Source of the DNA: Arsukibacterium tuosuense
GTDB taxonomy: Bacteria > Pseudomonadota > Gammaproteobacteria > Enterobacterales > Alteromonadaceae
NCBI RefSeq assembly: GCF_900215315.1
Contig: NZ_OBEB01000004.1
Coordinates: 248,001 to 312,000, forward strand
Length of the DNA: 64,000 nucleotides
Reading direction: 5' to 3'
Shown in pieces: positions 36,811-46,600 of this stretch. The translations under genes were made by a program, and so were the position numbers. Every line of letters starts with the position of its first letter. Within the stretch, counting starts at the first letter, position 1. Below the pieces are notes generated by a model. That model made no database searches. It was not told the origin of the DNA and saw only the letters and a program-made list of their open reading frames with translations.

Positions 36811-37664
36811 TTAATGCTCCGTTCTTTTTCGAATACCAGGTCAAAGTTATTAGCATCCCAATCCATAAAGTTTTGCGGGTTAAGTGACCGGTCTAAAAAG
36901 TGTATCTCGTAATGCAAATGTGGTGCCGTCGAATTACCGGTGTTGCCTGAGGTGGCAATTAGCTGGCCTTTATGCACAAACAGACCATTGGCAACTTTAA
37001 ACTCATCTAAGTGAGCGTAAAGCGTTGAAAAACCAAAGGCATGACGAATTTTAAGTAAGTTGCCATAGCCATTTTTGCTGGGGCGGACGACTTCAACCAC
37101 GCCATCGGCCGGGGCGTATATAGGTGTACCGCGATTGGCAGATAAATCTATACCATTATGGTGTTGCTGTTTGCCCATAATAGGATGAGTTCGCACACCG
37201 AAGCGGGACGAGCGGCGACGAAACTCCAGTGGAGAGCCGTTGGGAACCAGCTGTAGCATCGCCATTTTTGCACTGGAATTAACCGTTGCTGTATCCAGCC
37301 TGGCCTCAATATCCTGTGGGAATTGCTGCTCCAGGCCAAGAGTCAGTTCAATTTCCCCCAGCCGGTTGCTGACCTGCAGCATTTCATCCTGCTTAATAGC
37401 CAGCTCCTGCTGCAATTTCTCCCGGGTCTGGCTGAGTTCGGTGATTTCCGTCGCCAATTGTTCCGCCTGCACTGCCAGCACTTGCTGTTGATTCTTCGTG
37501 TGGTCGACGGTTTTCAGCAGATAATCAATGACTGCAGCTGTAATAATCACGGTAAACAGGATCAACCACAAGCTAATTACTGCATTGCGTTTAAATAGTT
37601 TGCTGACACTAAAATGGCGGGTACCATTGATGCTTGATACCGAGATAATAATTCGATCTTTCAT
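36714..37664 (-). CDS. M23-family (LytM) peptidase, membrane-anchored
   Basis: Peptidoglycan endopeptidase type protein of 316 residues. An N-terminal cytoplasmic stretch, one membrane helix (VISLWLILFTVIITAAVIDYL), a coiled coil (about 60-110, QLATEITELSQTREKLQQEL), then the LytM domain with Zn ligands HHNGIDL and HLHYE. All catalytic residues appear present. The last 32 codons (KWDSLVTMLQTKAST onward) are shared with the bactofilin start. Likely role: cell-shape-related wall trimming organised by the bactofilin. Confidence 0.9.
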   Translation of the reverse strand: MKDRIIISVSSINGTRHFSVSKLFKRNAVISLWLILFTVIITAAVIDYLLKTVDHTKNQQQVLAVQAEQLATEITELSQTREKLQQELAIKQDEMLQVSNRLGEIELTLGLEQQFPQDIEARLDTATVNSSAKMAMLQLVPNGSPLEFRRRSSRFGVRTHPIMGKQQHHNGIDLSANRGTPIYAPADGVVEVVRPSKNGYGNLLKIRHAFGFSTLYAHLDEFKVANGLFVHKGQLIATSGNTGNSTAPHLHYEIHFLDRSLNPQNFMDWDANNFDLVFEKERSIKWDSLVTMLQTKASTQLQLSSLRDAQLSEASD

Positions 37665-37763
37665 CTGATATAACAGCTTTTACAATGGTTAAAAACAGAA
37701 CAGGCGGTCAAAATAGGGTGCTTTGTCGCTGCTGTCAAGGTTTTCATTGCTTGCAGAAACGAC

Positions 37764-37790
37764 AAAACCGCAACAAAAAGCTGCGGTTTT
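37764..37790 (-). terminator. terminator-like hairpin after slyD
   Basis: AAAACCGCA (37764-37772) pairs with TGCGGTTTT (37782-37790); on the minus strand it ends GGTTTTGTCG. Nearly symmetrical, so possibly bidirectional. Between it and the slyD stop, ATTAATG occurs three times within 30 bases. Confidence 0.65.
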
Positions 37791-37817
37791 AACATTAATT
37801 ACATTAATGTCAATGCA

Positions 37818-38303
37818 TTAATGACTTTCGTCGCCTTCAATGCCATGGACATGACCGTGAGCTAATTCTTCTTCAGTTGCGTCACGTACTTTCAGTACTT
37901 CAACGTCGAAGCTCAGTTGAATACCCGATAATGGATGGTTGCCATCGACGACTACTTCTTCTTCAGTAACATCCAGAATGATGACGGATTGCTCACGACC
38001 ATCAGGGCCTGCCGCGCGAAAACGCATGCCCGGAGCAACTTCCATGCCTTCAAACATGTTTTTAGGCACAGATTGCACTAATTGATCATGGCGCTCGCCG
38101 TAGGCGTCTTCTGGCGCAATGGTTGCGGTGAAGGTGTCACCAACCGCTTTGCCGGCTAAGGCTTTTTCCAGGCCGGGAATTAATGCGCCATGGCCAAACA
38201 AAAATACCAAAGGCTCGCCATCAACAGATGAATCCAGTTTATTACCGTCCGGATCGGTAACGGTGTAATGCATGGCGACGACTTTGTCTTGTGAAATGGT
38301 CAT
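37818..38303 (-). CDS. slyD: FKBP-type peptidyl-prolyl isomerase SlyD
   Basis: Cytoplasmic foldase and metallochaperone with FKBP core plus insert-in-flap chaperone domain (AYGERHDQLVQSVPKNMFEG). LVFLFGHGALIPGLEKAL is diagnostic. The 161-residue product has only a short His-containing tail (GHVHGIEGDESH) compared with the long nickel-binding tail of E. coli SlyD (196 residues), so nickel storage may be reduced. AGAGG six bases before ATG 38303. Confidence 0.92.
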   Translation of the reverse strand: MTISQDKVVAMHYTVTDPDGNKLDSSVDGEPLVFLFGHGALIPGLEKALAGKAVGDTFTATIAPEDAYGERHDQLVQSVPKNMFEGMEVAPGMRFRAAGPDGREQSVIILDVTEEEVVVDGNHPLSGIQLSFDVEVLKVRDATEEELAHGHVHGIEGDESH

Positions 38304-38313
38304 GAAAACCTCT

Positions 38314-39285
38314 TTAACTTAAAGGATAAGGTAACGGCAGTAACTGCAGTGCCGGTGCACTGTCGGACTTTAACCGTAACGAGTCTGCCGGCGTTATATC
38401 ATTAGGCAGCACCGCAATTAACCAAAGCTGGTTATTGATATTCACTGCGTTAATAACCTGGCCCACCCGGCGCCAGTTTTCGTTAAACTGTTGTTCGATA
38501 TCACAGCCTGCGGCCGGAGCTTCATCTGTATCTGCCTGCAGGATCCAGGCTGCACGCTTATTGCGGCCCAGGTACTTCATCCGGGCTACCGTTTCCTGGC
38601 CAAGGTAACAGCCTTTGCTAAAACTGATGGCATCTACAGCCTGTAAGTTAAGCATTTGTGGTACAAATTCGCCAATCAGCGGCTGTTCCAGATAACACAA
38701 CCCATGCAGAATATGCTGCTTTAACCATAGCGTTGGTGCTGCCAGCGGATAGTCGCTATCCAGCAGGGCTATCGCATCAGCTTTGGGCAGGATCAACATA
38801 AAATGCTCATCAGCCAGCTGCAATACCGCCCCTTGATTATGGCGGCTTAGCCTACCATTGCCGCCTGGCAATTTAAAGCCAAGCCGGCTGACTAATGTCT
38901 CAGCTCCGGCGCCGCCAATACCGAGCGTGGCAAATTTATCCTGGCCGGAGGCAAAGCTTACTTTGGAAAAGACCCCAAATTTCTGCCATTGGGCAACGGA
39001 TGCGCTCAGCTCGTCCCGAAAAGCGACAACAAGCAGCTCGTCGTGGTGTTGCAACAAATGAAAAACTGACCAGGTTTTGCCCTTTGCATCACAATGGGCG
39101 CCGCGTAAAAAGGTGTCATCGTTTAACTGATCAAGGTCACAGGTGGTCTGACTCTGTAAATACTTGTGCTTGTCTGTGCCACTGACGCTGATAATGTCGA
39201 ACGCGGGCAGCGGGGCAATAAAGGGGCCCTGAACCTGATTGGATAATTGGCCGTAACTCTTTGCGGTTAACCAGGAAGTATGCAT
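38314..39285 (-). CDS. ygfZ: folate-binding Fe-S/tRNA-modification protein YgfZ
   Basis: YgfZ/GcvT-fold protein needed for certain Fe-S enzymes such as MiaB. The diagnostic motif is SKGCYLGQETVARMKYLG with the reactive Cys. Length 323. Ten bases upstream of slyD on the same strand and divergent from sdhE, the same neighbourhood as E. coli ygfZ-sdhE-ygfX. Confidence 0.93.
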   Translation of the reverse strand: MHTSWLTAKSYGQLSNQVQGPFIAPLPAFDIISVSGTDKHKYLQSQTTCDLDQLNDDTFLRGAHCDAKGKTWSVFHLLQHHDELLVVAFRDELSASVAQWQKFGVFSKVSFASGQDKFATLGIGGAGAETLVSRLGFKLPGGNGRLSRHNQGAVLQLADEHFMLILPKADAIALLDSDYPLAAPTLWLKQHILHGLCYLEQPLIGEFVPQMLNLQAVDAISFSKGCYLGQETVARMKYLGRNKRAAWILQADTDEAPAAGCDIEQQFNENWRRVGQVINAVNINNQLWLIAVLPNDITPADSLRLKSDSAPALQLLPLPYPLS

Positions 39286-39422
39286 TGTTTATATCACCAG
39301 AAGTATCACCAAAGCGTAGATAGATGTAACATTGGGGCTGCAGTGAAAAGCTCAACCCCAAGGCGGCAGAATTGTTTCATCGCCGTTTTCTTTATTAATG
39401 TAGCTGGCAGTAAGGAATTTGA

Positions 39423-39674
39423 ATGACCGAGTTAATGATTAAACCCCGTCTGCGCTGGGCGTGTCGTCGAGGCATGCTGGAGCTTGATGTATTATTGGCG
39501 CCTTTTGTCGAAGAAGGCTACGATGCGTTATCGCTGCAACAGAAACAAGACTTTGAACGGTTACTGGCATGTGACGATCCCGATTTGTTTGCCTGGTTTA
39601 TGGGACATGCTAAATCATCAGACCCTTCTTTACAGGCGCTGATAACGATAATTCTTGACCGTGTCCGGGTGTAA
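39423..39674 (+). CDS. sdhE: FAD assembly factor SdhE
   Basis: Eighty-three-residue chaperone that promotes covalent flavinylation of succinate dehydrogenase and fumarate reductase. The RRGMLELD motif (RGxxE, flavinylation essential) and LACDDPDLFAWFMGH are present. Overlaps ygfX by 20 bases. Confidence 0.94.
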   Translation: MTELMIKPRLRWACRRGMLELDVLLAPFVEEGYDALSLQQKQDFERLLACDDPDLFAWFMGHAKSSDPSLQALITIILDRVRV

Positions 39675-40098
39675 TGTCGCCATTATCCGCTCGCGCTGGC
39701 GCCAATATGGTTTGCTGGCATTGGCGCTAATACTGTTTATGTTATTTGCTTTCCAGCCTTTGCCGCCGGTGAGCCTCTGGCTGGCTGCGCCGTTACTTTT
39801 TCTGTTGTATTGGTATGGGGTAAGCTTATACCGGCAAGGGCCGGTAGCGGCGGGCTTGAGCCTGCAGGCCAATGGCCAGCTGCGCTGGTGGCAGAGCGAC
39901 TATCCTGCCGGCCAGCTGATAGCTGGCTGCCTGGTCAGCGAGTTTGCTCTGCTGCTGCGTTGGCAAAGTGATAATAACCAGCCGCATTTGCAGTGGTTGC
40001 TTGCCGACCAACTGACTGTTGCCGACTACCGCGCATTGGCGCGCCAGCTTAATCAGTTTAACTGGCAAGCCGGCGCTGGTAACTACCCGGACAACTAA
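39655..40098 (+). CDS. ygfX: YgfX-family inner-membrane protein
   Basis: A 147-residue membrane protein with a two-helix hairpin (YGLLALALILFMLFAFQPL and SLWLAAPLLFLLYWYGV) and a cytosolic tail. Identified mainly by position after sdhE, as in E. coli, and by overall pattern; the E. coli homologue was proposed as the CptA toxin with SdhE/CptB, but that is disputed. TTG 39655 is the furthest start; GTG 39661 is an alternative. Terminates 16 bases before convergent nadB. Confidence 0.75.
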   Translation: MTVSGCNVAIIRSRWRQYGLLALALILFMLFAFQPLPPVSLWLAAPLLFLLYWYGVSLYRQGPVAAGLSLQANGQLRWWQSDYPAGQLIAGCLVSEFALLLRWQSDNNQPHLQWLLADQLTVADYRALARQLNQFNWQAGAGNYPDN

Positions 40099-40114
40099 GC
40101 GGGTAGTGCAAGAT

Positions 40115-41713
40115 TTAAGGTGTTAGTACCGTAGGCTTACTGCTGCTGAGCAAGTTGGGGTAATCAAGATTATAATGTAAGCCCCGGCTTTCTTTACGCG
40201 CCATGGCGCAGCGGATAATCAGTTCAGCAACCTGAGCCAGATTACGCAGCTCCAGCAAGTTATGGCTTAACCGGAAATGGCTGTAGTAATCATGAATTTC
40301 TGATTGTAACAACTCAACCCGGTGCAAGGCTCGCTCTAACCGTTTGTTAGTGCGAACAATACCAACATAGTCCCACATAAACAGTCTGAGTTCATGCCAG
40401 TTGTGGGTGATGACAATTTCTTCATCAGAATCACTTACTCTGCTCTCATCCCAGGGCGCGATGTCGGCATAACTGTCGCTGGCCGGTAACTGACTGACAA
40501 TATGTTTGGCCGCAGCCTGCGCAAACACCACGCATTCCAGCAACGAATTACTGGCCATCCGGTTGGCACCGTGTAAACCGGTGTAAGCGACTTCGCCAAT
40601 AGCATACAGGTTATGCAGGTCGGTCTGGCCGTTAAGATTAGTCAGTACGCCACCGCAGGTATAATGTGCTGCCGGGACCACCGGAATTGGCTGGCGGCTG
40701 ATATCAATACCGACGCTTAAACATTTGGCGTAAATGGTAGGGAAGTGCTCAATAATAAAATCTTTCGGCTGATGGCTGATATCCAGGTACAGGCAATTGG
40801 CACCCAGGCGTTTCATTTCATAGTCGATTGCCCGGGCTACAATGTCCCGTGGCGCCAGCTCAGCGCGCTGATCAAATTCTGGCATAAAGCGGCTACCGTC
40901 CGGCCGGCACAAATAGGCGCCTTCCCCCCGCATTGCTTCTGAAATCAGAAAATTCGGGGCATCGGGGTGATACAAACTGGTTGGATGAAACTGGTTAAAT
41001 TCCATATTGGCGACCCGGCAACCGGCCCGCCATGCCATGGCGATACCGTCACCACTGGCAACATCAGGGTTACTGGTATATAAGTAGACTTTACTGGCGC
41101 CGCCGGTGGCAAGTGCCACAAAATGGGCTTTGATGGTTTCTACTTTGGCGCGGGTTTTGTTCCAGACATAAGCACCGTAGCAGCGTTTAGCATCCAGGCC
41201 CAGTTTACTCCCGTTGATTAAATCGATAGCGTTGTAATTTTCCAGCAACTGAATATTCGGATGTTGTTTTACCTGATCAACCAGGGTTATCTGCACCGCC
41301 TGGCCGGTGGCATCGGCTGCATGCAGAATACGACGATGGCTGTGGCCGCCTTCCCGGGTAAGATGATACTTCAGGCTGCCGTCGGTATCATGGTACTGGT
41401 CAAAAGGTACGCCTTGTTCAATAAGCCACTGCATAGCCTCTTTTGCATGTTCGGCGGTATATTGCACAGCGGCCTCTTCACATAAACCGGCACCGGCAAT
41501 TAAGGTATCGTTAACGTGGGATGCGATACTGTCATTTTCATCGAATACGGCAGCTATGCCACCCTGGGCATAAAGGGTGGAGCCTTCCCGCAAGGGCCCT
41601 TTACTTAACACTAACACTTTTGCATGATCAGCTAACTGTAACGCTAATGATAAGCCTGCAGCGCCGCTGCCAATAATTAATACGTCACAATGATATTCAT
41701 TTTGTAGTGTCAT
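40115..41713 (-). CDS. nadB: L-aspartate oxidase
   Basis: FAD enzyme converting aspartate to iminoaspartate for NAD synthesis. The 532-residue product has the FAD fold [19 protein letters not shown], the [12 protein letters not shown] loop, HTADATG-type [22 protein letters not shown] and the [14 protein letters not shown]-terminal FAD segment. ATG 41713 is used; a GTG three codons earlier is possible. Divergent from rpoE as in E. coli. Confidence 0.96.
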   Translation of the reverse strand: MTLQNEYHCDVLIIGSGAAGLSLALQLADHAKVLVLSKGPLREGSTLYAQGGIAAVFDENDSIASHVNDTLIAGAGLCEEAAVQYTAEHAKEAMQWLIEQGVPFDQYHDTDGSLKYHLTREGGHSHRRILHAADATGQAVQITLVDQVKQHPNIQLLENYNAIDLINGSKLGLDAKRCYGAYVWNKTRAKVETIKAHFVALATGGASKVYLYTSNPDVASGDGIAMAWRAGCRVANMEFNQFHPTSLYHPDAPNFLISEAMRGEGAYLCRPDGSRFMPEFDQRAELAPRDIVARAIDYEMKRLGANCLYLDISHQPKDFIIEHFPTIYAKCLSVGIDISRQPIPVVPAAHYTCGGVLTNLNGQTDLHNLYAIGEVAYTGLHGANRMASNSLLECVVFAQAAAKHIVSQLPASDSYADIAPWDESRVSDSDEEIVITHNWHELRLFMWDYVGIVRTNKRLERALHRVELLQSEIHDYYSHFRLSHNLLELRNLAQVAELIIRCAMARKESRGLHYNLDYPNLLSSSKPTVLTP

Positions 41714-41748
41714 GCGATACACTTATCCCAGTTGAGCCTTAATGTTTG

Positions 41749-41790
41749 GGTAACCTTGGGGTTACCGCTGCAATTACCCGACAGTCGGGC
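41749..41790. promoter_or_regulatory. two inverted repeats in the nadB-rpoE spacer
   Basis: GGTAACC (41749-41755) and GGTTACC (41760-41766) form one hairpin or operator. CCCGAC-A-GTCGGG, just downstream, forms a second, perfect one. They lie within 80 bp upstream of the nadB start, away from the rpoE promoter. No known NAD repressor motif was recognised. Confidence 0.4.
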
Positions 41791-41831
41791 TGTTGGATCA
41801 GCTTATTGTAGCGGTTTTGTCATAATATACA

Positions 41832-41858
41832 GAACTATTTATTGTGGCCATGGTCAGA
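41832..41858 (+). promoter_or_regulatory. candidate sigma-E promoter of rpoE
   Basis: GAACTA (41832-41837), 15-bp spacer, GTCAGA (41853-41858). This layout matches sigma-E promoters such as E. coli rpoH P3 (GAACTT, 15 bp, GTCTGA). About 70 bp before rpoE; autoregulation is inferred. Confidence 0.55.
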
Positions 41859-41928
41859 GCTTCAACGCCAGACCGGGGCCATTTAAAATCGACGACCTAA
41901 TAAGTATTACAGGGGACAGGCTCACAGA

Positions 41929-42504
41929 ATGAGCGAGCAAGAATTAGATTGGCAAATTGTCCAGCGGGTCCAGCAAGGCGATAAAGCTGCTTTTAATCTG
42001 TTGGTGAAAAAATATCAGCATCGGATTGCGAACTTAATCTCCCGTTATGTCTCTAATCACGGAGATGTGGCAGACGTCGCGCAGGAAGCGTTTATTAAAG
42101 CGTATCGTGCTATGCCGGGGTTCCGGGGGGAAAGTGCTTTTTACACCTGGCTATACCGGATAGCAGTTAATAGTGCAAAAAATTATCTGGTCGCAAATGG
42201 CCGCAAGCCACCAGCCACCGATGTTGATGCTGAGGACGCCGAATATTTTGAGGGTAGCGATGCCTTAAAAGAGCAGGACTCGCCAGAGCGATTGTTACTG
42301 TCGGAAGAGATTCGGGCTGTGGTATTTAATACTATAGATAAGTTACCAGATGAACTTCGTACTGCAATAACACTCAGAGAGCTTGAAGGGTTAAGTTACG
42401 AAGAAATTGCAGAAGTAATGGCGTGTCCAATCGGCACCGTGCGCAGCAGGATATTCCGGGCACGTGAAGCGATAGACATTCAGCTTAAACCATTGATAGG
42501 CTAA
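41929..42504 (+). CDS. rpoE: RNA polymerase sigma-E factor
   Basis: ECF sigma factor for envelope stress, 191 residues. Region 2 (AFNLLVKKYQHRI, DVAQEAFIKAYRAM, ESAFYTWLYRIAVNSAKNYL) and region 4 (LPDELRTAITLRELEGLSYEEIA, GTVRSRIFRARE) are near-identical to E. coli RpoE. First gene of rpoE-rseA-rseB-rseC. Confidence 0.98.
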   Translation: MSEQELDWQIVQRVQQGDKAAFNLLVKKYQHRIANLISRYVSNHGDVADVAQEAFIKAYRAMPGFRGESAFYTWLYRIAVNSAKNYLVANGRKPPATDVDAEDAEYFEGSDALKEQDSPERLLLSEEIRAVVFNTIDKLPDELRTAITLRELEGLSYEEIAEVMACPIGTVRSRIFRAREAIDIQLKPLIG

Positions 42505-42540
42505 ACCGGATTAATGAACAGCAAGCAGACAGGAAAAATT

Positions 42541-43143
42541 ATGTCGTCAGAAAAGCAGGATTGGCTCTCAGCCGCCACTGACAACAGGCAAATCAGCGAT
42601 GCTGAGCTTGACCTGTTGTTACAGCAGCCTGAGTTACAGCAGAAGCTTGAACGCTATCAACTCGCTGCGGCTGTTTTCCGGCAGGAAAAGTCGGTGCCGC
42701 TACCCGCTGATTTCAGTACAGATATTGCTGCTTTATTGCAAGATGAGCCAGCATATCGGCTGACACAAAGTCGTAATTTATTGCAAAAAATTGGTTCTGG
42801 TATTCGTTATGCTGCAAATGGTAGCTGGCTGAAACCTGCAGCACAGGGTGCTGTGGCGGCCGGTGTTGCACTGTTTGCGGTATTGGGTGTGCAGCAATAT
42901 CAACAGCCCAACGGCCAGGATTTAATGTTACCAAGCCCGGTATTACAGACTAACCCTATTGGTGGCTTTGCCACGCCGGTCAGTTTAAGTTCTACCACTG
43001 CTGATACCCGCTTTGCTGAGCAGGAACAGCAGGCGATGCAGGAGCAGCAGCGCAGATTACAGGCGTTATTGCAAGCTCATCGGCAGCAAGTTCGGGTAAT
43101 GGAACAGCAACAGCCAAAAACTGAGCAAGAAAACGAGCAGTAA
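42541..43143 (+). CDS. rseA: anti-sigma-E factor RseA
   Basis: Single-pass protein that holds sigma-E at the membrane and is cleaved by DegS and RseP on envelope stress. An N-terminal cytosolic domain (SSEKQDWLSAATDNRQISDAELDLLL), one helix (GAVAAGVALFAVLGV) and a periplasmic tail rich in Gln. AGGA six bases before ATG 42541 decides the start over an in-frame ATG at 42514. The periplasmic tail ends in EQENEQ, without the usual hydrophobic C-terminus being obvious. Confidence 0.92.
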   Translation: MSSEKQDWLSAATDNRQISDAELDLLLQQPELQQKLERYQLAAAVFRQEKSVPLPADFSTDIAALLQDEPAYRLTQSRNLLQKIGSGIRYAANGSWLKPAAQGAVAAGVALFAVLGVQQYQQPNGQDLMLPSPVLQTNPIGGFATPVSLSSTTADTRFAEQEQQAMQEQQRRLQALLQAHRQQVRVMEQQQPKTEQENEQ

Positions 43144-43144
43144 T

Positions 43145-44074
43145 ATGAACAAAGTAGTAAGTCTGTGTTGCACCCTGTTGTTAATGTGCAGCAGCTTGCT
43201 GCGGGCCGATGAGGCCGGTTGGGCCTTATTTGACCGGGTTCAGTTAAGCGTTAAACAGTATAATTTTGAAAGCTCTTTTGTGGTGTTTAAAGGTAGCCAG
43301 GTTGAAACCTTTCGCTGGCAACATGGCCGCAAAGGAGACAACGAAATTGAACATCTTGTGCCGCTTGATGCCGGCGGTATTGATATATTGCGCCGTGATG
43401 GCACAGTGTATTATTTCTTAACCGACCGGCCCGCTCTGGTCACCACCAGTGACAGTATCAAAGAATTACCCGCTATCCTTTTTCGGGACAGTGAGCAGAT
43501 CCGCAAGCTGTATACTGCGGTCTTAGGCAGCAGCTCTGTTATGTCCGGCCATACCGCCCAACTGCTAAGGCTCAGCGCTAATGACGCCGGCCGGCATAGT
43601 TATTGGCTGTGGGTTGAAGTTGAATCAGGTTTCCCACTGCGGATTGATATCATGTCGGAGCAACAGGCCCCGCTGGAGCGCTGGCTGGTTACTCATATGC
43701 AAATTAGTCCGGAACTGCCTGAAAACCTGCAACGGCTGCTGGACAGCGAACTACCTGAGCCGGCCGACCGCCAGACTGGCGCTGTCCTGCCTGAAAACCA
43801 ATTACAGCTTGGCTGGTTACCCGAAGGCTATCAACTGGTAAGCGACCCGCATATTGTACCGCAGTTGCAGCAAAGCCTGCTAAGTTACTGGCTGTTGACA
43901 GATGGCCTGCATCAGGTATCGGTATTTGTTCAACCCAGTCAACAGATGCCGACCCAGGCGTACCGAGATGGCGCAACCACCATCTATATGTTAAGTGCAC
44001 CGCAGCATGATATAACGGTTATAGGTCCGGTCAGTATTAATGTGGCCGAGCGGCTGGCCGCTGCGGTACGCTAG
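43145..44074 (+). CDS. rseB: sigma-E regulator RseB
   Basis: Periplasmic protein (signal peptide VVSLCCTLLLMCSSLLRA) that binds RseA and off-pathway LPS. 309 residues, with typical NFESSFVVFKGSQVETFRWQHG and the MucB/RseB C-terminal domain (LGWLPEGYQLVSD). One base separates it from the rseA stop. The stop codon lies in the first unit of a 17-bp tandem repeat. Confidence 0.94.
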   Translation: MNKVVSLCCTLLLMCSSLLRADEAGWALFDRVQLSVKQYNFESSFVVFKGSQVETFRWQHGRKGDNEIEHLVPLDAGGIDILRRDGTVYYFLTDRPALVTTSDSIKELPAILFRDSEQIRKLYTAVLGSSSVMSGHTAQLLRLSANDAGRHSYWLWVEVESGFPLRIDIMSEQQAPLERWLVTHMQISPELPENLQRLLDSELPEPADRQTGAVLPENQLQLGWLPEGYQLVSDPHIVPQLQQSLLSYWLLTDGLHQVSVFVQPSQQMPTQAYRDGATTIYMLSAPQHDITVIGPVSINVAERLAAAVR

Positions 44075-44137
44075 CAAATGCTGGATGCTGGCAAATACTG
44101 TTTGTTAGTAAATACTGTAGGTTAGTAAATAATTGAG
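44070..44137 (+). repeat. four tandem 17-bp units between rseB and rseC
   Basis: GCTAGCAAATGCTGGAT (44070-44086, containing the rseB stop), GCTGGCAAATACTGTTT, GTTAGTAAATACTGTAG and GTTAGTAAATAATTGAG (to 44137). Adjacent units are more alike than distant ones. The array fills most of the spacer to rseC. Confidence 0.82.
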
Positions 44138-44156
44138 ACGCGCAGGTAACAGTGTA

Positions 44157-44642
44157 ATGATTGAGCAAATAGCTACGGTACTTGCCGTCGAATCAGACGG
44201 TGTCTGGCTGGGCACCACGCCGGTGACAACATGCAATTCCTGCCATGCCAGTGATGACTGCGGTACCGGTATCGTCGCCAAAACCATGACTCCGCGTCAG
44301 AATCGGTTCTTTGTGACGACTGAATTGCCACTGCTGCCGGGTGAGCAGGTAAAGGTCGCTACCGCCGGTCAGCAACTGGTAACGGCGGCGTTGCTGGTTT
44401 ATCTGCTGCCGCTGGTGCTGATGATGAGCAGTGCGTTACTGGTTCATCTTGGCTGGCAGGCAGCAGAAGGCTGGGTAATGTTGGCCGCTGCTGTGGGAGC
44501 GGGTACGGGCTTGCTGATTGCCCGCTATTATGGGGCAACAATGGCCAATCAGCAGCAACTGAGTATTCTGGCTGTGCTACCGGATATCTCCGTGCAACAA
44601 CAGTACAGTGCCTCTGGCGAGCCATCGACGAAGAACACATAG
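44157..44642 (+). CDS. rseC: sigma-E/SoxR reducer regulator RseC
   Basis: Inner-membrane protein of 161 residues with an N-terminal Cys cluster (CNSCHASDDC, then CGTG) and two helices (LVTAALLVYLLPLVLMMSSALL and VMLAAAVGAGTGLLIARYY). In E. coli RseC helps reduce SoxR and weakly affects sigma-E. ATG 44157 is chosen by homology; a TTG at 44133 is within the tandem repeat. Last gene of the sigma-E operon. Confidence 0.92.
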   Translation: MIEQIATVLAVESDGVWLGTTPVTTCNSCHASDDCGTGIVAKTMTPRQNRFFVTTELPLLPGEQVKVATAGQQLVTAALLVYLLPLVLMMSSALLVHLGWQAAEGWVMLAAAVGAGTGLLIARYYGATMANQQQLSILAVLPDISVQQQYSASGEPSTKNT

Positions 44643-44776
44643 CAAGCTGCCTGCGGATAGAGTACAATTCCCCCTAATTTTTTTACAGCATCGGTCTCAC
44701 AATAGCCGTACCGTTAACCGGTGCGTCTGAGCTTATTGTCAGTACCCCCAGTATATTTCGGACATTTGCGGATAAC

Positions 44777-46576
44777 ATGGCAAAACTTAATAACATCAGA
44801 AACTTCTCCGTCATCGCCCATATTGACCATGGTAAATCGACCCTGTCTGACCGGCTAATTCAGTATTGCGGCGGTCTGGCCGATCGTGAAATGCAGCAGC
44901 AGGTGCTGGATTCAATGGACCTGGAGCGTGAGCGTGGTATTACCATCAAAGCGCAAAGTGTCACCCTGAATTATACCGCTGACGATGGCAATACCTATCA
45001 GCTTAACTTCATTGATACCCCGGGGCACGTTGACTTTACCTATGAAGTCAGCCGCTCGCTGGCCGCCTGTGAAGGCGCTTTGCTGGTGGTTGATGCAGGG
45101 CAGGGGGTTGAAGCACAGACTGTTGCCAACTGCTATACCGCGCTGGATATGAATCTGGAAGTTATTCCGGTATTAAATAAAATTGACTTACCGCAGGCTG
45201 AGCCAGAGCGGGTTGCTGAAGAAATTGAAGATATCATCGGTATTGAAGCGCTTGGTGCCGTGCAGTGCTCGGCCAAAACCGGTTTTGGTATCAAAGATGT
45301 GCTGGAAACCATTGTTAAAAAGATTCCGCCACCAGAGGGTGAAGCTGACCAACCCACTCAGGCACTGATTATCGACTCCTGGTTCGATGCATACCAGGGC
45401 GTGGTGTCACTGGTGCGGGTTAAGCATGGTGCCATTAAAACCAAAGATAAAATCAAAGTGATGTCTACCGGTCAGGTATACGAAGTTGATAAGGTCGGGA
45501 TCTTCAGCCCGAAAGCCACTAACACCGGCGAGCTGAAAACCGGTGAGGTAGGCTTTGTTATCGCGGGTATCAAGGAAATTAAGGGCGCACCGGTTGGCGA
45601 TACCCTGACCCTGTCAAAAAACAGCGCTGAAAAACCCTTGCCCGGCTTTAAGCGAATTAAGCCGCAGGTTTACGCCGGTGTATTCCCGGTATCGTCGGAT
45701 GATTACGAAGACTTTCGTGATGCGCTGGCCAAGCTCAGCCTGAACGACTCGTCATTGTTTTATGAGCCAGAAAATTCTGGTGCCCTGGGTTTTGGTTTCC
45801 GGATTGGTTTCCTCGGTATGCTGCACATGGAAATCATCCAGGAGCGGCTGGAGCGCGAGTACGATTTAGATTTAATCACCACGGCACCGACCGTAGTGTA
45901 TGAAGTCATTAAAAAAGATGGCGAAAAAGTGCTGGTCGATAACCCCAGCGATTTGCCGGCAGTAAATGATATTGACGAAATTCGTGAGCCTATTGTTGAA
46001 GCACATATTCTGGTACCGCAGGAATATCTCGGCAACGTTATTACCCTGTGTATCGAGAAACGTGGTGTTCAGACTAATATGCTGTACCACGGTCGGCAGG
46101 TGGCGGTAACGTACGAGCTGCCAATGGCAGAAGTTGTGATGGACTTTTTCGACCGCTTAAAATCAACCAGCCGGGGCTATGCGTCGCTGGACTATGCCTT
46201 TAAGCGGTTCCAGACTTCGAACATGCAGCGGGTCGATATCCTGATTAACGGCGAGCGGGTTGATGCCCTGGCCATTATCAGCCATATCGATTTTGCCCAG
46301 GGCCGTGGCCGGCAGCTGGCAGAAAAACTGAAAGAACTGATCCCACGGCAAATGTTTGATATTGCTATTCAGGCGGCAATTGGTAATCACGTTATTGCCC
46401 GGACCACCATTAAGCAAATGCGTAAAAACGTCTTAGCAAAATGTTACGGTGGTGACGTCAGTCGCAAGAAAAAACTGCTGCAAAAGCAGAAAGAAGGTAA
46501 GAAGCGGATGAAACAGGTAGGTAATGTTGAAGTACCGCAAGAGGCCTTCCTGGCCATTCTGAAAGTTGGCAAGTAA
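44777..46576 (+). CDS. lepA: elongation factor 4 (LepA)
   Basis: Ribosome-associated GTPase of 599 residues, thought to aid initiation or back-translocation. G domain [27 protein letters not shown]-like domains; LepA-specific C-terminal domain ending [22 protein letters not shown] (in segments). Upstream at 44663-44668 is an isolated -10-like TACAAT. Confidence 0.98.
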   Translation: MAKLNNIRNFSVIAHIDHGKSTLSDRLIQYCGGLADREMQQQVLDSMDLERERGITIKAQSVTLNYTADDGNTYQLNFIDTPGHVDFTYEVSRSLAACEGALLVVDAGQGVEAQTVANCYTALDMNLEVIPVLNKIDLPQAEPERVAEEIEDIIGIEALGAVQCSAKTGFGIKDVLETIVKKIPPPEGEADQPTQALIIDSWFDAYQGVVSLVRVKHGAIKTKDKIKVMSTGQVYEVDKVGIFSPKATNTGELKTGEVGFVIAGIKEIKGAPVGDTLTLSKNSAEKPLPGFKRIKPQVYAGVFPVSSDDYEDFRDALAKLSLNDSSLFYEPENSGALGFGFRIGFLGMLHMEIIQERLEREYDLDLITTAPTVVYEVIKKDGEKVLVDNPSDLPAVNDIDEIREPIVEAHILVPQEYLGNVITLCIEKRGVQTNMLYHGRQVAVTYELPMAEVVMDFFDRLKSTSRGYASLDYAFKRFQTSNMQRVDILINGERVDALAIISHIDFAQGRGRQLAEKLKELIPRQMFDIAIQAAIGNHVIARTTIKQMRKNVLAKCYGGDVSRKKKLLQKQKEGKKRMKQVGNVEVPQEAFLAILKVGK

Positions 46577-46600
46577 AGCAGGTAAACAGAAGGGAAACGC

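Noticed and set aside
41732..41932. 66-codon frame upstream of rpoE
   Set aside because: Runs across palindromes and the sigma-E promoter and overlaps the rpoE start; sequence looks random.
44070..44137. CRISPR-like array between rseB and rseC
   Set aside because: Units are contiguous and degenerate with no spacers; a simple tandem repeat.
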